From Clostridia bacterium DTU084 (GTDB lineage Bacteria; Bacillota; DTU084), in contig LFTB01000002.1 in assembly GCA_001512905.1 (NCBI GenBank), forward strand, positions 1 to 48,897: a DNA stretch of 48,897 nt, given 5' to 3'. The notes beneath the pieces are model-generated. The model had not been told where the DNA came from, did not search any database, and was given only the letters and a program-made list of their open reading frames with translations. Both the position numbers and the translations under genes were made by a program. Positions 23,218 to 31,705 of the stretch are shown piece after piece; the first letter of the stretch is position 1; the number at the start of each line of letters is the position of its first letter.

Positions 23218-24654
23218 TTAAAAGAACAAATCACGCTCTCCCTGTTCCAGCTGCAAAAGCCTGCGTTTGGTCTCTTCCCTCAGCTGCTGATTGGGAATTC
23301 CTTCAAGCTGTCTTGCAATGGTTTCCTCTCCCAATTCCACCAGGGAAGGAGGGGCGTAATCCAGAAGATATTCTTTGAAAGTTAAAATCGCATTAGGCTG
23401 ACAAAAAGTTTGAATTTCTCCATCTTTTGCCAGATCCATGAAGTGTTCGCCTGTTCTGCCCTGCCTGTAGCAGGCTGTGCAGTAGCTGGGGAGGTAGCCT
23501 TCACTGCAGATGCTGGCCAGAACCTGGTCTACACTCCTTGTATCGTCTGGCAGAAACTGGGCTGTTTCGCACTCTGCTTCCTTTTTCTCTTCATAGCCCC
23601 CTACTCCTGTGGATGAAGCTGCAGAGACTTGCGAAATACCCAAGCTCAACAGCTCATCCCGCAAGGCTGGCCTCTCCCTTGTGGAAAGGATGAGTCCAGT
23701 ATAGGGCACAGCAAGCCTCAAGATGGCCACTATCTTCCTGAACTCATCTTCACTTACAGGATAGCGAACCACTCGGCTCAAGTCTACGCTTTGAGCCGGC
23801 CTAATCCTCGGCACGGAAATGGTGTGGCAGCCCACGCCATACTTTTCTTCCAGATGCTGGTTATGTGCCAGAAGGGCTAGCACTTCAAAGCGGTAATCGT
23901 ATAGGCCGAACAAGACGCCGAGGCCCACATCATCGCAGCCGCCTTCCATGGCACGATCCATGGCTGTGGTGTGCCAGTCGTAGAGGGACTTGGGGCCTGC
24001 TGGGTGTACTCTTTCGTAGGTGGGCCTGTGGTAGGTTTCCTGGAAGAGAATGTAGGTGCCGATTCCTGCTTCGTGAAGCTTGCGGTATTCTTCCACAGTA
24101 GTAGCAGCGATGTTGACGTTCACCCTTCTAATGCTGCCGTTGCCATCTGTGGTGCTGTAGATGGTCTGGATCACGTCCAGGACATAATCCAAGGGACAGT
24201 TTTCCGGATCTTCGCCGGCCTCCACAGCCAAACGTTTGTGGCCCATGCGCTCCAAGATCTTGACCTGCTGGGCTACTTCATCCAAAGACAGCCTTTTCCG
24301 CTGCAGCCTCTTGTTTCCTCTGTGAAAGGCGCAGTAGGCACAGGAGTTCACACAGTAATTGCTGAGGTAAAGGGGAGCAAAGAGAACGATCCGTTTGCCG
24401 TAAATTTTCTCCTTTACCTTTCTAGCTGTGGCGAAGAGCAGATCCAGTTTGTCTGGATCTTCCACAGCTAACAGGGATGCGACCTCTTCCGTGCTCAGGC
24501 CTTTTGCTTTTTCCGCTTTTGCCATTAGCTTCTCCAGCTGGGAAGCGGAAGGTTCTGCTGCAGAATCCACTAAAGACTGCAGTTGAGCTTGGTCGATAAA
24601 ATCTGCTGGTTGGCTCTGCTTGTTCCTCTCGATTAACTGCTGTGCTGTAAACAT
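23218..24654 (-). CDS. hydG: HydG, radical-SAM [FeFe]-hydrogenase maturase
   Basis: A protein of 478 residues, the normal size. The radical-SAM site is C101-x3-C105-x2-C108 (NYCVNSCAYCAF). The C-terminal site C392-x2-C395-x22-C418 is the auxiliary cluster motif that separates HydG from the thiamine enzyme ThiH. HydG splits tyrosine to p-cresol, CO and cyanide and builds an Fe(CO)2CN unit for the H-cluster; it needs cysteine at the auxiliary cluster. ATG at 24654 follows AAGGAGGAGG. HydE and HydF are not in the window, and no hydrogenase subunit is seen. It is followed by DUF3343 in 12 bases, and its upstream region holds an inverted repeat and the parS cluster. Confidence 0.95.
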   Translation of the reverse strand: MFTAQQLIERNKQSQPADFIDQAQLQSLVDSAAEPSASQLEKLMAKAEKAKGLSTEEVASLLAVEDPDKLDLLFATARKVKEKIYGKRIVLFAPLYLSNYCVNSCAYCAFHRGNKRLQRKRLSLDEVAQQVKILERMGHKRLAVEAGEDPENCPLDYVLDVIQTIYSTTDGNGSIRRVNVNIAATTVEEYRKLHEAGIGTYILFQETYHRPTYERVHPAGPKSLYDWHTTAMDRAMEGGCDDVGLGVLFGLYDYRFEVLALLAHNQHLEEKYGVGCHTISVPRIRPAQSVDLSRVVRYPVSEDEFRKIVAILRLAVPYTGLILSTRERPALRDELLSLGISQVSAASSTGVGGYEEKKEAECETAQFLPDDTRSVDQVLASICSEGYLPSYCTACYRQGRTGEHFMDLAKDGEIQTFCQPNAILTFKEYLLDYAPPSLVELGEETIARQLEGIPNQQLREETKRRLLQLEQGERDLFF

Positions 24655-24749
24655 TGGTTTCCTCCTCCTTCGCTCCGCCCCGCGCACGAACTTTTTAAAA
24701 CTGTCCGTTGAACTTTCCCTTCACAAGGTCAGGAAAGCTCCTGCGCCAA

Positions 24750-24785
24750 ACCCTGAGAAAGGGGAATCAACCGCTTTCTGAGGGT
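24750..24785. repeat. Imperfect inverted repeat upstream of hydG
   Basis: ACCCTGAGAAAG (24750-24761) and CTTTCTGAGGGT (24774-24785) pair with one mismatch around a 12-base loop, about 95 bases upstream of the hydG start. It could be an operator or leader hairpin. The word GCCAAACCCT recurs at about 24745 and 24829. Confidence 0.5.
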
Positions 24786-24859
24786 GGGGAGGAGGTTCTC
24801 TTTTCATGATTATTGTAACTTATGCCAAACCCTCAGTCAAGGAGATCCCTGGGTGCGAT

Positions 24860-24875
24860 TGTTTCACGTGAAACA
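24860..24875. other. parS site
   Basis: Perfect 16-base palindrome TGTTTCACGTGAAACA, the consensus ParB/Spo0J centromere site. It is in the roughly 600-base gene-free stretch between hydG and parB (24655-25264), which holds three parS sites, an inverted repeat and the parB terminator and no gene that I can support. Confidence 0.95.
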
Positions 24876-25089
24876 ATGGGCACTTCGACCACAAAAAAGT
24901 GTCCTCCGGCGTGCAGGGAGGAAGGGCCAGCAGCAATTTAAGGCGAAACTCCTTCTCTGGCAGCAAAGCTCCCGCCGTGTTCGCATTGATCTCCACAGAT
25001 TAATCACACAAGGGGTCTTTTGGCAAGCTGCCGACCGCTGGCTGGCTTCGTTCAAGAGCAACCTTGGCCCTTGCGCAGACTGCTGCTGA

Positions 25090-25105
25090 TGTTTCACGTG
25101 AAACA
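25090..25105. other. parS site
   Basis: Second perfect TGTTTCACGTGAAACA, 230 bases from the first, in the same gene-free stretch. Confidence 0.95.
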
Positions 25106-25222
25106 ATCGGCAGATTGATCCTCTGCATCAGCAAAAAATGCCCCTAAGTATGGGATTCCTCTGCGGCAAGCTGCTGGTTGCTGATAAAGGGCAACAAGGC
25201 TTTAGTGCGGACGGTTGTCAAT

Positions 25223-25238
25223 TGTTTCACGTGAAACA
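25223..25238. other. parS site
   Basis: Third perfect TGTTTCACGTGAAACA, 133 bases from the second and just outside the parB terminator. Confidence 0.95.
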
Positions 25239-25264
25239 TTTGGCAGACTGAACTTTTGCGGAAA

Positions 25265-25309
25265 CAAAAAAGCGCCTCTAAAGCTTGATCAATCAAGTTT
25301 AGAGGCGCT
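25265..25309 (-). terminator. Terminator of the parAB operon
   Basis: A long hairpin on the minus strand: 12-bp stem AGCGCCTCTAAA/TTTAGAGGCGCT topped by a second 6-bp stem (CTTGAT/ATCAAG), followed by TTTTTTGTTT. It lies 26 bases past the parB stop. Confidence 0.93.
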
Positions 25310-25334
25310 CACAAACCTTCCCGCAAACCTATTC

Positions 25335-26192
25335 CTAGGCCAGTTCTTCGGACAAGCCAAAGATTTCCACAAGCCGTTCGAGGTCTTCAGGTCCATAATA
25401 TTCGATTTCGATTTTGCCCCCCTTGGCTTTAGGGGTAATCCGCACCTGAGTGCCCAGCCGGGAGATCAAAGACTCCTCCATAGCCCGCAGCTGGGGATCA
25501 ACCAGCCTCACCTTAGGACGGGCTCTCTTCCCAGCCAGCATAGCCCGCACCATGTTCTCAGTGGCCCGCACTGATAAACCCCGCCGAACCACCTCTCGAT
25601 AAGCTTCCAGCTGCTGGCTGGTGCTGCCCAGGGCCAGCAGGGCTCTAGCGTGGCCTGCTGAAATTGTTTCACGTGAAACACCTTCTCGAATTTCCTCGGG
25701 CAAAGAGAGGAGCCGCAGCGCATTGGCAATAGCAGGCCGGCTTTTGCCCAAAGTTTGGGCCAATTCCTCCTGGGTGAGGGAGAACTCATCGATCAGCCGC
25801 TGGTAAGCTTCGGCTTCTTCTATGGGATTGAGGTTTTCACGCTGCAAGTTCTCGATTAGGGCCAGCATCATCAGCTGTTCGTCCCCAAGGTGCCTGATGA
25901 TCACCGGCACATGGGTGAGACCTGCCTGTCTAGCAGCCCGCCAGCGCCTTTCACCAGCCACCAAAGTGTACATAGTCCCTTCTTGTCTGGCCACCAGGGG
26001 CTGAATGATGCCATGCTCTTTAATTGAAGTGGCAAGCTCTGCCAACTTTTCCGGATCGAACTCTTGCCTGGGCTGATAGGGATTGGGCTGGATGTTCTCT
26101 ATTGGCACTTGCCTGATCGACTCGCCAGAAGGGGTAGAGACGGGCTCGATTAGTGCCTCCAGGCCCCTGCCTAAAACAGACCGCTTATTCAT
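25335..26192 (-). CDS. parB: ParB/Spo0J chromosome partition protein
   Basis: A protein of 285 residues. The N-terminal CTPase domain has the C-motif near LVAGERRWRAAR and the ENLQRENLNPIEEA motif; the central helix-turn-helix (about 130-180, LTQEELAQTLGKSRPAIANA) reads parS; the C-terminal end dimerises. It loads at parS as a CTP-dependent clamp, spreads, recruits condensin, and stimulates ParA ATPase; in sporulators it also affects sporulation timing. It overlaps parA by 8 bases. A perfect parS (25665-25680) lies inside the gene and is translated as part of VSRETIS. Three more parS sites follow. Confidence 0.97.
   Translation of the reverse strand: MNKRSVLGRGLEALIEPVSTPSGESIRQVPIENIQPNPYQPRQEFDPEKLAELATSIKEHGIIQPLVARQEGTMYTLVAGERRWRAARQAGLTHVPVIIRHLGDEQLMMLALIENLQRENLNPIEEAEAYQRLIDEFSLTQEELAQTLGKSRPAIANALRLLSLPEEIREGVSRETISAGHARALLALGSTSQQLEAYREVVRRGLSVRATENMVRAMLAGKRARPKVRLVDPQLRAMEESLISRLGTQVRITPKAKGGKIEIEYYGPEDLERLVEIFGLSEELA
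25665..25680. other. parS site within parB
   Basis: Fourth perfect TGTTTCACGTGAAACA; read on the minus strand it encodes a VSRET segment of ParB itself, as in Bacillus subtilis spo0J, which also has parS inside the gene. Confidence 0.95.
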
Positions 26193-26973
26193 TGGCTGCT
26201 AATCCTCCTTCAGGTGGCAGACCGCAAAATTCTCTGGCCAAATTGCGGTAAGCTTCAGCGCCTCGGGAACGTTCGTCATATAAGATGATGGGCTTCCCGA
26301 AACTAGGTGCTTCGCTTAATTTCACGTTTCTGGGGATCACGGTCTGGTAGACCTTGTCTTTGAAGTAGTTCCGCACCTCTGCAATTACCTGTTGGGCGAG
26401 ATTGGTTCTGGCATCGTACATAGTGAGAACCACGCCTGCAACCTCTAAAGCGGGGTTCAAGTGTTTTCTCACCAAATCAAGGGTTTTCATGAGCTGTCCC
26501 AAGCCCTCTAACGCATAATACTCGCACTGAATAGGCACCAGTGCCCCTGTGGCTGCAGCCAGGGCGTTGAGGGTCAACAGGCCCAGAGACGGAGGGCAGT
26601 CAATTAAAATAGTGTCGTACGCCTCTTGGAAACCTGCCAAAGCTCCTTTCAGGCGCAGTTCCCGGGAAAGGCCGGAAACAAGCTCCACTTCAGCGCCGGC
26701 CAGGGCAATTGTTGCCGGCGCCACATCCAGGTTCGGGATCTCTGTTTTTTGAATCACCTCTGCCAGGGGCAGCTCCTCTAAAAGCACTTGGTAAATGCTT
26801 GCTGAAAGCCTTTTCTTATCGATGCCGAGGCCGCTGGAAGCGTTTCCCTGGGGATCCAGATCCACGATTAAGACCTTTTGCCCCAGTTCAGCCAGGCACG
26901 CACCCAAATTAACAGCCGTCGTCGACTTGCCGACGCCTCCCTTTTGATTGACTACCGCCAGAACCTTGCCCAT
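26185..26973 (-). CDS. parA: ParA/Soj chromosome partition ATPase
   Basis: A protein of 262 residues with the deviant Walker A box NQKGGVGKSTTAVNLG, Walker A' VLIVDLDPQGNASSGLG and Walker B ILIDCPPSLG. ParA binds non-specific DNA as an ATP dimer and is cycled by ParB; it also acts on DnaA in Bacillus. ATG at 26973 follows GGGAGG by 7 bases, the longer start at 26988 having none. parB overlaps its 3' end. It follows rsmG by 26 bases in the same direction. Confidence 0.97.
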   Translation of the reverse strand: MGKVLAVVNQKGGVGKSTTAVNLGACLAELGQKVLIVDLDPQGNASSGLGIDKKRLSASIYQVLLEELPLAEVIQKTEIPNLDVAPATIALAGAEVELVSGLSRELRLKGALAGFQEAYDTILIDCPPSLGLLTLNALAAATGALVPIQCEYYALEGLGQLMKTLDLVRKHLNPALEVAGVVLTMYDARTNLAQQVIAEVRNYFKDKVYQTVIPRNVKLSEAPSFGKPIILYDERSRGAEAYRNLAREFCGLPPEGGLAANE

Positions 26974-26999
26974 AGGCTCGCCTCCCACATAATCTTCAT

Positions 27000-27755
27000 T
27001 TAAATATGTTCTCTTTTTCTCTCCGGGTTCCTCCCTAGAAGAGGTTTCTTTTCAGGGAGGCCTGCCCGGCGGGGGTAGCCCTGGGGCGTTGGCCTGACCT
27101 TCTTGATCAAGAGCAGGTGTCTGGTCCCGTAACCTTGTGGGAGCTGGATCTTAGGCATCTGAACGAGCTCGCCCCCTAACTCCTCGAGAGCGTAGCCTGC
27201 TTCAGCCATTTCTTCTTCAACATCTGGTCCTTTGTATGCTGCAAAAAGCCCTCCTGGGGCAACGTGGGGCAGACAGAGCTCCAAAAGTACCGGCAGCTTT
27301 GCTACTGCACGGCTTGTGACCAGCTGGTATTGTTCCCTGCCCTGGCTGCGGCCGAAATCCTCTGCCCGGGACCAGACCAGCTCCACTGGCAAATCCAGCT
27401 CGCTGCACGCGTTTTCTAGAAACTCGATGCGCTTGCGGAGGGAGTCCAGGAGGGTAACGTGCAAGTCTGGTCTTGCAATGGCCAAGGGCACACCAGGGAA
27501 ACCTGCTCCCGTCCCTACATCCAACACCTTACCTGCCACTTCTACATACGGTAAAACGCTTAAAGAATCCAAAACGTGCTTGTAGAGGTAGGTAGGCCAG
27601 TCCAGCTTGCCTGTGAGGTTGAGGCGTTTGTTGCCCTCCATCACTAGTTCTCCAAAGGCAAGAAGCTTGCTGATTTGGGTCTCTGAAAGCTCGATCTCGA
27701 ATTTCCCTGCTTCCTGTGCCAAAAGCTCTGCTGCCTGCCTTTTATCTGCGTCCAC
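27000..27755 (-). CDS. rsmG: RsmG, 16S rRNA m7G527 methyltransferase
   Basis: A protein of 251 residues. The SAM-binding fold is clear: NLTG near the start, VLDVGTGAGFPGVPLAIARP, TLLDSLRKRIEFLE, and SRAVAKLPVLLELCLP with the RAV motif. It methylates N7 of G527 in 16S rRNA. An extended basic tail (PEKKPLLGRNPERKREHI) goes beyond the usual 235-240. GTG at 27755 (GAGGTG 9 bases upstream) is preferred over GTG at 27767. It overlaps the mnmG stop, so the genes are coupled. Confidence 0.95.
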   Translation of the reverse strand: MDADKRQAAELLAQEAGKFEIELSETQISKLLAFGELVMEGNKRLNLTGKLDWPTYLYKHVLDSLSVLPYVEVAGKVLDVGTGAGFPGVPLAIARPDLHVTLLDSLRKRIEFLENACSELDLPVELVWSRAEDFGRSQGREQYQLVTSRAVAKLPVLLELCLPHVAPGGLFAAYKGPDVEEEMAEAGYALEELGGELVQMPKIQLPQGYGTRHLLLIKKVRPTPQGYPRRAGLPEKKPLLGRNPERKREHI

Positions 27756-29592
27756 TTGCCTTTTCACCTCGTTCCAGATAAATTCCCAAGATGGCTACAT
27801 CTGCTGGAGTGATGCCGCGTCGCAGAGCGTCGCCTAAAGTTGCAGGCCGAAGCTGCGCTAATTTGTCCCTGCCCTCTATGGAGAGGCCGGGCACTTTTGC
27901 CCAATCCAAGTCTTTGGGAATGGACCGGCCTTCCTGCCGCCTGAACCTGGCAACCTGGCTCTCCTGCTTTTTAATATAGCCTTCATATTTTATAAGGATC
28001 TCAACCTCTTCTGCCACCTCATAGGGCAGATCTGGCCTTTCCGGATCGATGGCTGCAAGTTTCCCGTAGGAAATAGTCGGCCTGCGCAGGAGCTGTGCCA
28101 AAGAGAGGTTCTCGTTAGCGTTCTCTCCCAAGGATCTGACCTCCTCGGGGGTGACCATAGTGGAGTTGAGCCGTGCCTGCTCCTCATCGATCTGCGCTTT
28201 TTTCTGCTGAAAAGCAGCATAGCGCCTATCGTCGATGAGGCCGATTTCTCGTCCCAGCTCCACCAGGCGCAGATCTGCATTGTCCTGCCGCAGAAGCAGG
28301 CGGTACTCTGCCCGGGAAGTCATGAGGCGGTACGGCTCATCTGTGCCTTTTCCCACCAGATCATCCAAGAGGACTCCCAAATAAGCCTCGCTTCGATCGA
28401 TGGTGACGGGAGGCTGGTTGTCCAGGAAGCGAACTGCATTTACGCCGGCCAAAAGGCCCTGGCCTGCTGCCTCCTCGTAGCCGGAGGTGCCGTTGATCTG
28501 GCCTGCAGAAAAAAGCCCCTCTACCCCCGGCACTGCCAGGGAATACTCCAGCTGGGTTGGCACCAGACAATCATATTCGATGGCGTACCCAGGCCGCATC
28601 ATTTTGGCCTTTTCCAGCCCTGGGATAGAGGCAAGCATTTCCAGCTGAACTTCCTCTGGAAGGCTGGTGGAAAGTCCCCCCACATAAAATTCCTTGGTAT
28701 GGCGCCCTTCTGGTTCCAGGAAAATGTGGTGGCTTTCCCGATCTGGAAACTGGCAGACTTTGGTTTCGAAGGAGGGACAGTACCTGGGCCCGATGCTTTG
28801 GATCTGCCCTGAATACATAGGCGCCCTGTCCAGGTTTTCCAGCACAAGTTCCCTGGTGCGGGCAGTGGTCTGGGTCAACCAGCAGGGAACCTCCTCCCGC
28901 TTGTGAGCGCGATCCGTCCAGAAGGAGAAAAAAAGCCTAGGATCCCCGTCTTGCCGCTCTGTCTTGCTGAAGTCTATGGAATCGCCGTGCACCCTGGGAG
29001 GGGTGCCAGTCTTGAAACGCCGGATCTGAAAACCAAGGTCTCGGAGGTTGTCAGCTAGTTCGATCACAGGCAGCTGTCCCTGGGGACCGGAAAGGTAGCG
29101 GCTCTCGCCGATGTGCACCTCTCCCCGCAGGTAAGTGCCTGTGGCCAAGATGACTGCCCGCGCTTCAATTACCATATCACTGTTTGTGAGGACACCGCAT
29201 ACTCTTCCATCTTTGACCAAAAGCCGCTTCACTATAGCCTGCCGCAGCTCGAGGTTGGGCTCCCTTTCCAGGACCCTACGCATATGGTTCTGATATGCCA
29301 CCTTGTCTGCTTGGGCACGGAGAGAGCGCACTGCCGGTCCCTTGCTGGTGTTGAGCATCCTGATCTGCAGGGCTGTCCTGTCGATGTTCTGGGCCATCTC
29401 TCCTCCCAGGGCGTCGATCTCCCGCACCAACTGCGCCTTGCCAGGCCCTCCAATAGAAGGATTGCAGGCCATAAGGGTGATATAGTCGAGGTTTAGCGTC
29501 AGGATCAGGGTTTTCTTTCCCAGCCTGCTGGCAGCGAGGGCTGCCTCCACCCCAGCATGGCCTGCACCCACAACCACCACATCAAACTGCAT
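27742..29592 (-). CDS. mnmG: MnmG (GidA), tRNA wobble-U34 modification FAD enzyme
   Basis: A protein of 616 residues, full length. The FAD motif GAGHAGVEAALAASRLGK opens the protein, followed by NPSIGGPGK, a second Rossmann region and the C-terminal helical domain. Together with MnmE it installs the carboxymethylaminomethyl group on U34 of several tRNAs using methylene-THF, FAD and glycine. ATG follows AGGTGAGGAC. It lies 9 bases after mnmE and overlaps the rsmG start. Confidence 0.97.
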   Translation of the reverse strand: MQFDVVVVGAGHAGVEAALAASRLGKKTLILTLNLDYITLMACNPSIGGPGKAQLVREIDALGGEMAQNIDRTALQIRMLNTSKGPAVRSLRAQADKVAYQNHMRRVLEREPNLELRQAIVKRLLVKDGRVCGVLTNSDMVIEARAVILATGTYLRGEVHIGESRYLSGPQGQLPVIELADNLRDLGFQIRRFKTGTPPRVHGDSIDFSKTERQDGDPRLFFSFWTDRAHKREEVPCWLTQTTARTRELVLENLDRAPMYSGQIQSIGPRYCPSFETKVCQFPDRESHHIFLEPEGRHTKEFYVGGLSTSLPEEVQLEMLASIPGLEKAKMMRPGYAIEYDCLVPTQLEYSLAVPGVEGLFSAGQINGTSGYEEAAGQGLLAGVNAVRFLDNQPPVTIDRSEAYLGVLLDDLVGKGTDEPYRLMTSRAEYRLLLRQDNADLRLVELGREIGLIDDRRYAAFQQKKAQIDEEQARLNSTMVTPEEVRSLGENANENLSLAQLLRRPTISYGKLAAIDPERPDLPYEVAEEVEILIKYEGYIKKQESQVARFRRQEGRSIPKDLDWAKVPGLSIEGRDKLAQLRPATLGDALRRGITPADVAILGIYLERGEKASGRR

Positions 29593-29601
29593 GTCCTCAC
29601 C

Positions 29602-30951
29602 TCACTTTCCCAAACAAAAATTACTGAATATTCTATCTAACAGTCCATCCACCAGATTCTCACCTGTGATCTCGCCGAATTTTTCCACAGCAGCCCGCAG
29701 ATCTATGGCCACGAGATCCACAGGGATCTGCTGGTCCCGGGCTGCCAAGGCTGCATCTAAAGCCCTTTTCGCTACAATGAGGGCTTCCTTTTGTCTTGCG
29801 TTGACCAACAATCCCTGTTCCAGCTCCTGACCCTGCATCGCTTTCTGGGCAATGGCGTCTTTCAGCTCCTCAAGGCCAGCCCCTGTTTTTGCAGAAACGA
29901 AAAAGGCAGGGAGGTCCGTGATCTCAGAGAGATCCTGGGGAGTGTAGGCAGCTTGGAGGTCGCTTTTGTTTGCAACCAGCAGAGCTCTCCTGGGGGAAAG
30001 TTCTTTCAGAAGCTCCTTTTCCTCTGGAGCAACAGGCCGGGTGCAGTCGAAAACCAAGAGGACCAAAGCTGCTTCTTCTGCTGTGCGCCTAGCCAGCTCC
30101 ACCCCCAGTTTTTCCACAGGATCCTCTGCTTTGCGGAGGCCTGCTGTATCCCGCAGGACCACAGGAATGCCCCGGATGTTTGCTGCCTCTGCAATCACGT
30201 CCCTTGTGGTGCCTGGAAGATCAGTGACAATTGCCCGCTCTGTGCCCAACAGGGCATTGAGGAGGCTGGACTTGCCCACATTAGGAAGGCCGATAATGCT
30301 CACTGGCAGTCCTTCACGAAGGATCTGGCCGCTGTCTCCCCGGGCAATGAGCTTTTCTGTTTCAGCGGCAACTTCTCTGATCTCGTCCCATACTTCCTCT
30401 GGCAGGGAGGTTTCGATCTCATCTGGAAAATCCAGCCTGCCCTCGATTTGGGCGAGAGCATCCAAAAGGAAATCCCGGAGCCTTTTGATTTCGCGGCTGA
30501 GGCTGCCTTCAAGCTGGGCAATGGCCATGGACGCTGCCTTTTGGGTTTTGGCGCAGATCAGATCGTTCACAGCTTCTGCCTGAGTCAGATCCAGCTTGCC
30601 GTTGAGGAAAGCCTTTTCTGTGAACTGGCCTGGTTTGGCCAAAGTTGCTCCAGCTTCCAGGCAGCGCTCCAGGACCCTCCTCAACACCACAGTTCCACCG
30701 TGGCAGTGCAGCTCAAGGAGGTCTTCGCCTGTGTAGGAGTTGGGAGCAATCATCAACACGAACAGACACTCATCAATGGTTTCGCCTGTGGAAGTCAGGA
30801 TTTTGGCGAAATACATCCGGCGGGGCTGGGGCTTTGTTCCTTTCCAGCTGAGAATCTCCTTTCCTACTTTCCAGGCGTCCTTTCCACTAATCCGCACAAT
30901 ACCAATTCCACCAGGTGTACCTGTGGAAATAGCAGCAATAGTTTCTTCCAT
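29602..30951 (-). CDS. mnmE: MnmE (TrmE), tRNA modification GTPase
   Basis: A protein of 449 residues. The N-terminal tetrahydrofolate-binding domain (TIAAISTGTPGGIGIVRISG) is followed by a helical domain with an inserted GTPase: G1 GLPNVGKSSLLN, switch DLPGTTRD, G3 DTAGLR and G4 NKSD. The C-terminus ends FCLGK, with the cysteine needed for modification. It forms a complex with MnmG for U34 modification. It follows jag by a hairpin-containing gap of about 110 bases. Confidence 0.97.
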   Translation of the reverse strand: MEETIAAISTGTPGGIGIVRISGKDAWKVGKEILSWKGTKPQPRRMYFAKILTSTGETIDECLFVLMIAPNSYTGEDLLELHCHGGTVVLRRVLERCLEAGATLAKPGQFTEKAFLNGKLDLTQAEAVNDLICAKTQKAASMAIAQLEGSLSREIKRLRDFLLDALAQIEGRLDFPDEIETSLPEEVWDEIREVAAETEKLIARGDSGQILREGLPVSIIGLPNVGKSSLLNALLGTERAIVTDLPGTTRDVIAEAANIRGIPVVLRDTAGLRKAEDPVEKLGVELARRTAEEAALVLLVFDCTRPVAPEEKELLKELSPRRALLVANKSDLQAAYTPQDLSEITDLPAFFVSAKTGAGLEELKDAIAQKAMQGQELEQGLLVNARQKEALIVAKRALDAALAARDQQIPVDLVAIDLRAAVEKFGEITGENLVDGLLDRIFSNFCLGK

Positions 30952-31004
30952 TTTTCCTCACCTTTTTTCATCTTCCATATGCTGGAAAAGTGCAGTTAAA
31001 TGAC

Positions 31005-31033
31005 AAATGCGTGTTCTAAAGGAACACGCATTT
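31005..31033. terminator. Hairpin between jag and mnmE
   Basis: A perfect 12-bp stem AAATGCGTGTTC/GAACACGCATTT with a 5-base loop. The minus side has only ATTTGTCATTT after it, so termination of the rpmH-jag transcript is plausible but weak. Confidence 0.6.
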
Positions 31034-31063
31034 TTAAAAACCTTAACTGTTTTTCGCCGCTTT

Positions 31064-31705
31064 TCAGGAAGGATTTTCACTGTTCTTGGGAGCGATGATC
31101 ACTCTCCTGAAAGGTTCTTTTCCTTCGCTGTAGGTGTAAACGTTATTATTATCCTGCAGAGCTGTGTGGATTATCCTCCGTTCCCGGGGATTCATAGGCT
31201 CCAGTGCTTTCCTTCTGCCCTGAGCAACAACCTTTTCAGCGACGCTGTTTGCCAGGTTGCTCAACGCCTCAGCCCGCTTCCGCCGGTATCCTCCCACATC
31301 CAGGCTTATCCGCAGAAACTCTCCGCCTGCACGGTTGGTGGCAAGGCTGATTATGTATTGGAGATCGTTTAAGGTTTGTCCCCGTTTGCCAATTAAGGTT
31401 CCGAGATTGGGCCCTGTAAGCTCCAAGCTCAGCTGCGTGCCGTCGTATTTCGCCTCTAGCTGATAATTGTTTATGTCCATGGCAGCCAGGATTTGCCTGA
31501 GGAATTCTTCTGCTTTTGCCACTTTGGGATTCTCTTTTTGGCGTAATGTCACTTCAACCACATAAGGCCTGCTGCCGATCCCCAAAAAACCGCGACTCCC
31601 TTCTTCCAGAACCTGCACGTCCACTTCTTCCCGGCTGACATTAAGCTCGTTTAAGGCTTCTTGGATTGCTTCCTCAACGGTTCTTCCGGTTTTTTCGACT
31701 TTCAA
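31064..31705 (-). CDS. jag: Jag/KhpB RNA-binding protein (SpoIIIJ-associated)
   Basis: A protein of 213 residues with the three usual parts: Jag-N (VEKTGRTVEEAIQEALNELN), a KH domain with GxxG in LIGKRGQTLNDLQ, and a C-terminal R3H domain (NPRERRIIHTAL). It binds RNA with KhpA and affects cell division and sporulation. TTG at 31705 (GGAGG 9 bases upstream) is chosen; the longer frame has no ribosome site. It overlaps yidC by 32 bases. Confidence 0.92.
   Translation of the reverse strand: MKVEKTGRTVEEAIQEALNELNVSREEVDVQVLEEGSRGFLGIGSRPYVVEVTLRQKENPKVAKAEEFLRQILAAMDINNYQLEAKYDGTQLSLELTGPNLGTLIGKRGQTLNDLQYIISLATNRAGGEFLRISLDVGGYRRKRAEALSNLANSVAEKVVAQGRRKALEPMNPRERRIIHTALQDNNNVYTYSEGKEPFRRVIIAPKNSENPS

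Noticed and set aside
24725-24740. AAGGTCAGGAAAGCTC upstream of hydG shares 13 bases with the CtsR box
   Set aside because: The second heptad is broken (GCTCCTG rather than GGTCAAA) and hydG is not a known CtsR target.
24784-25106. Open frames on both strands across the parS cluster
   Set aside because: They lack ribosome sites and domain features, and the parS palindromes give similar words on both strands.
29791-30999. Plus-strand frame of 402 codons over mnmE
   Set aside because: It is a shadow of mnmE; composition is that of an antisense frame (many Cys, Phe, Leu, Gln) and there is no family match.
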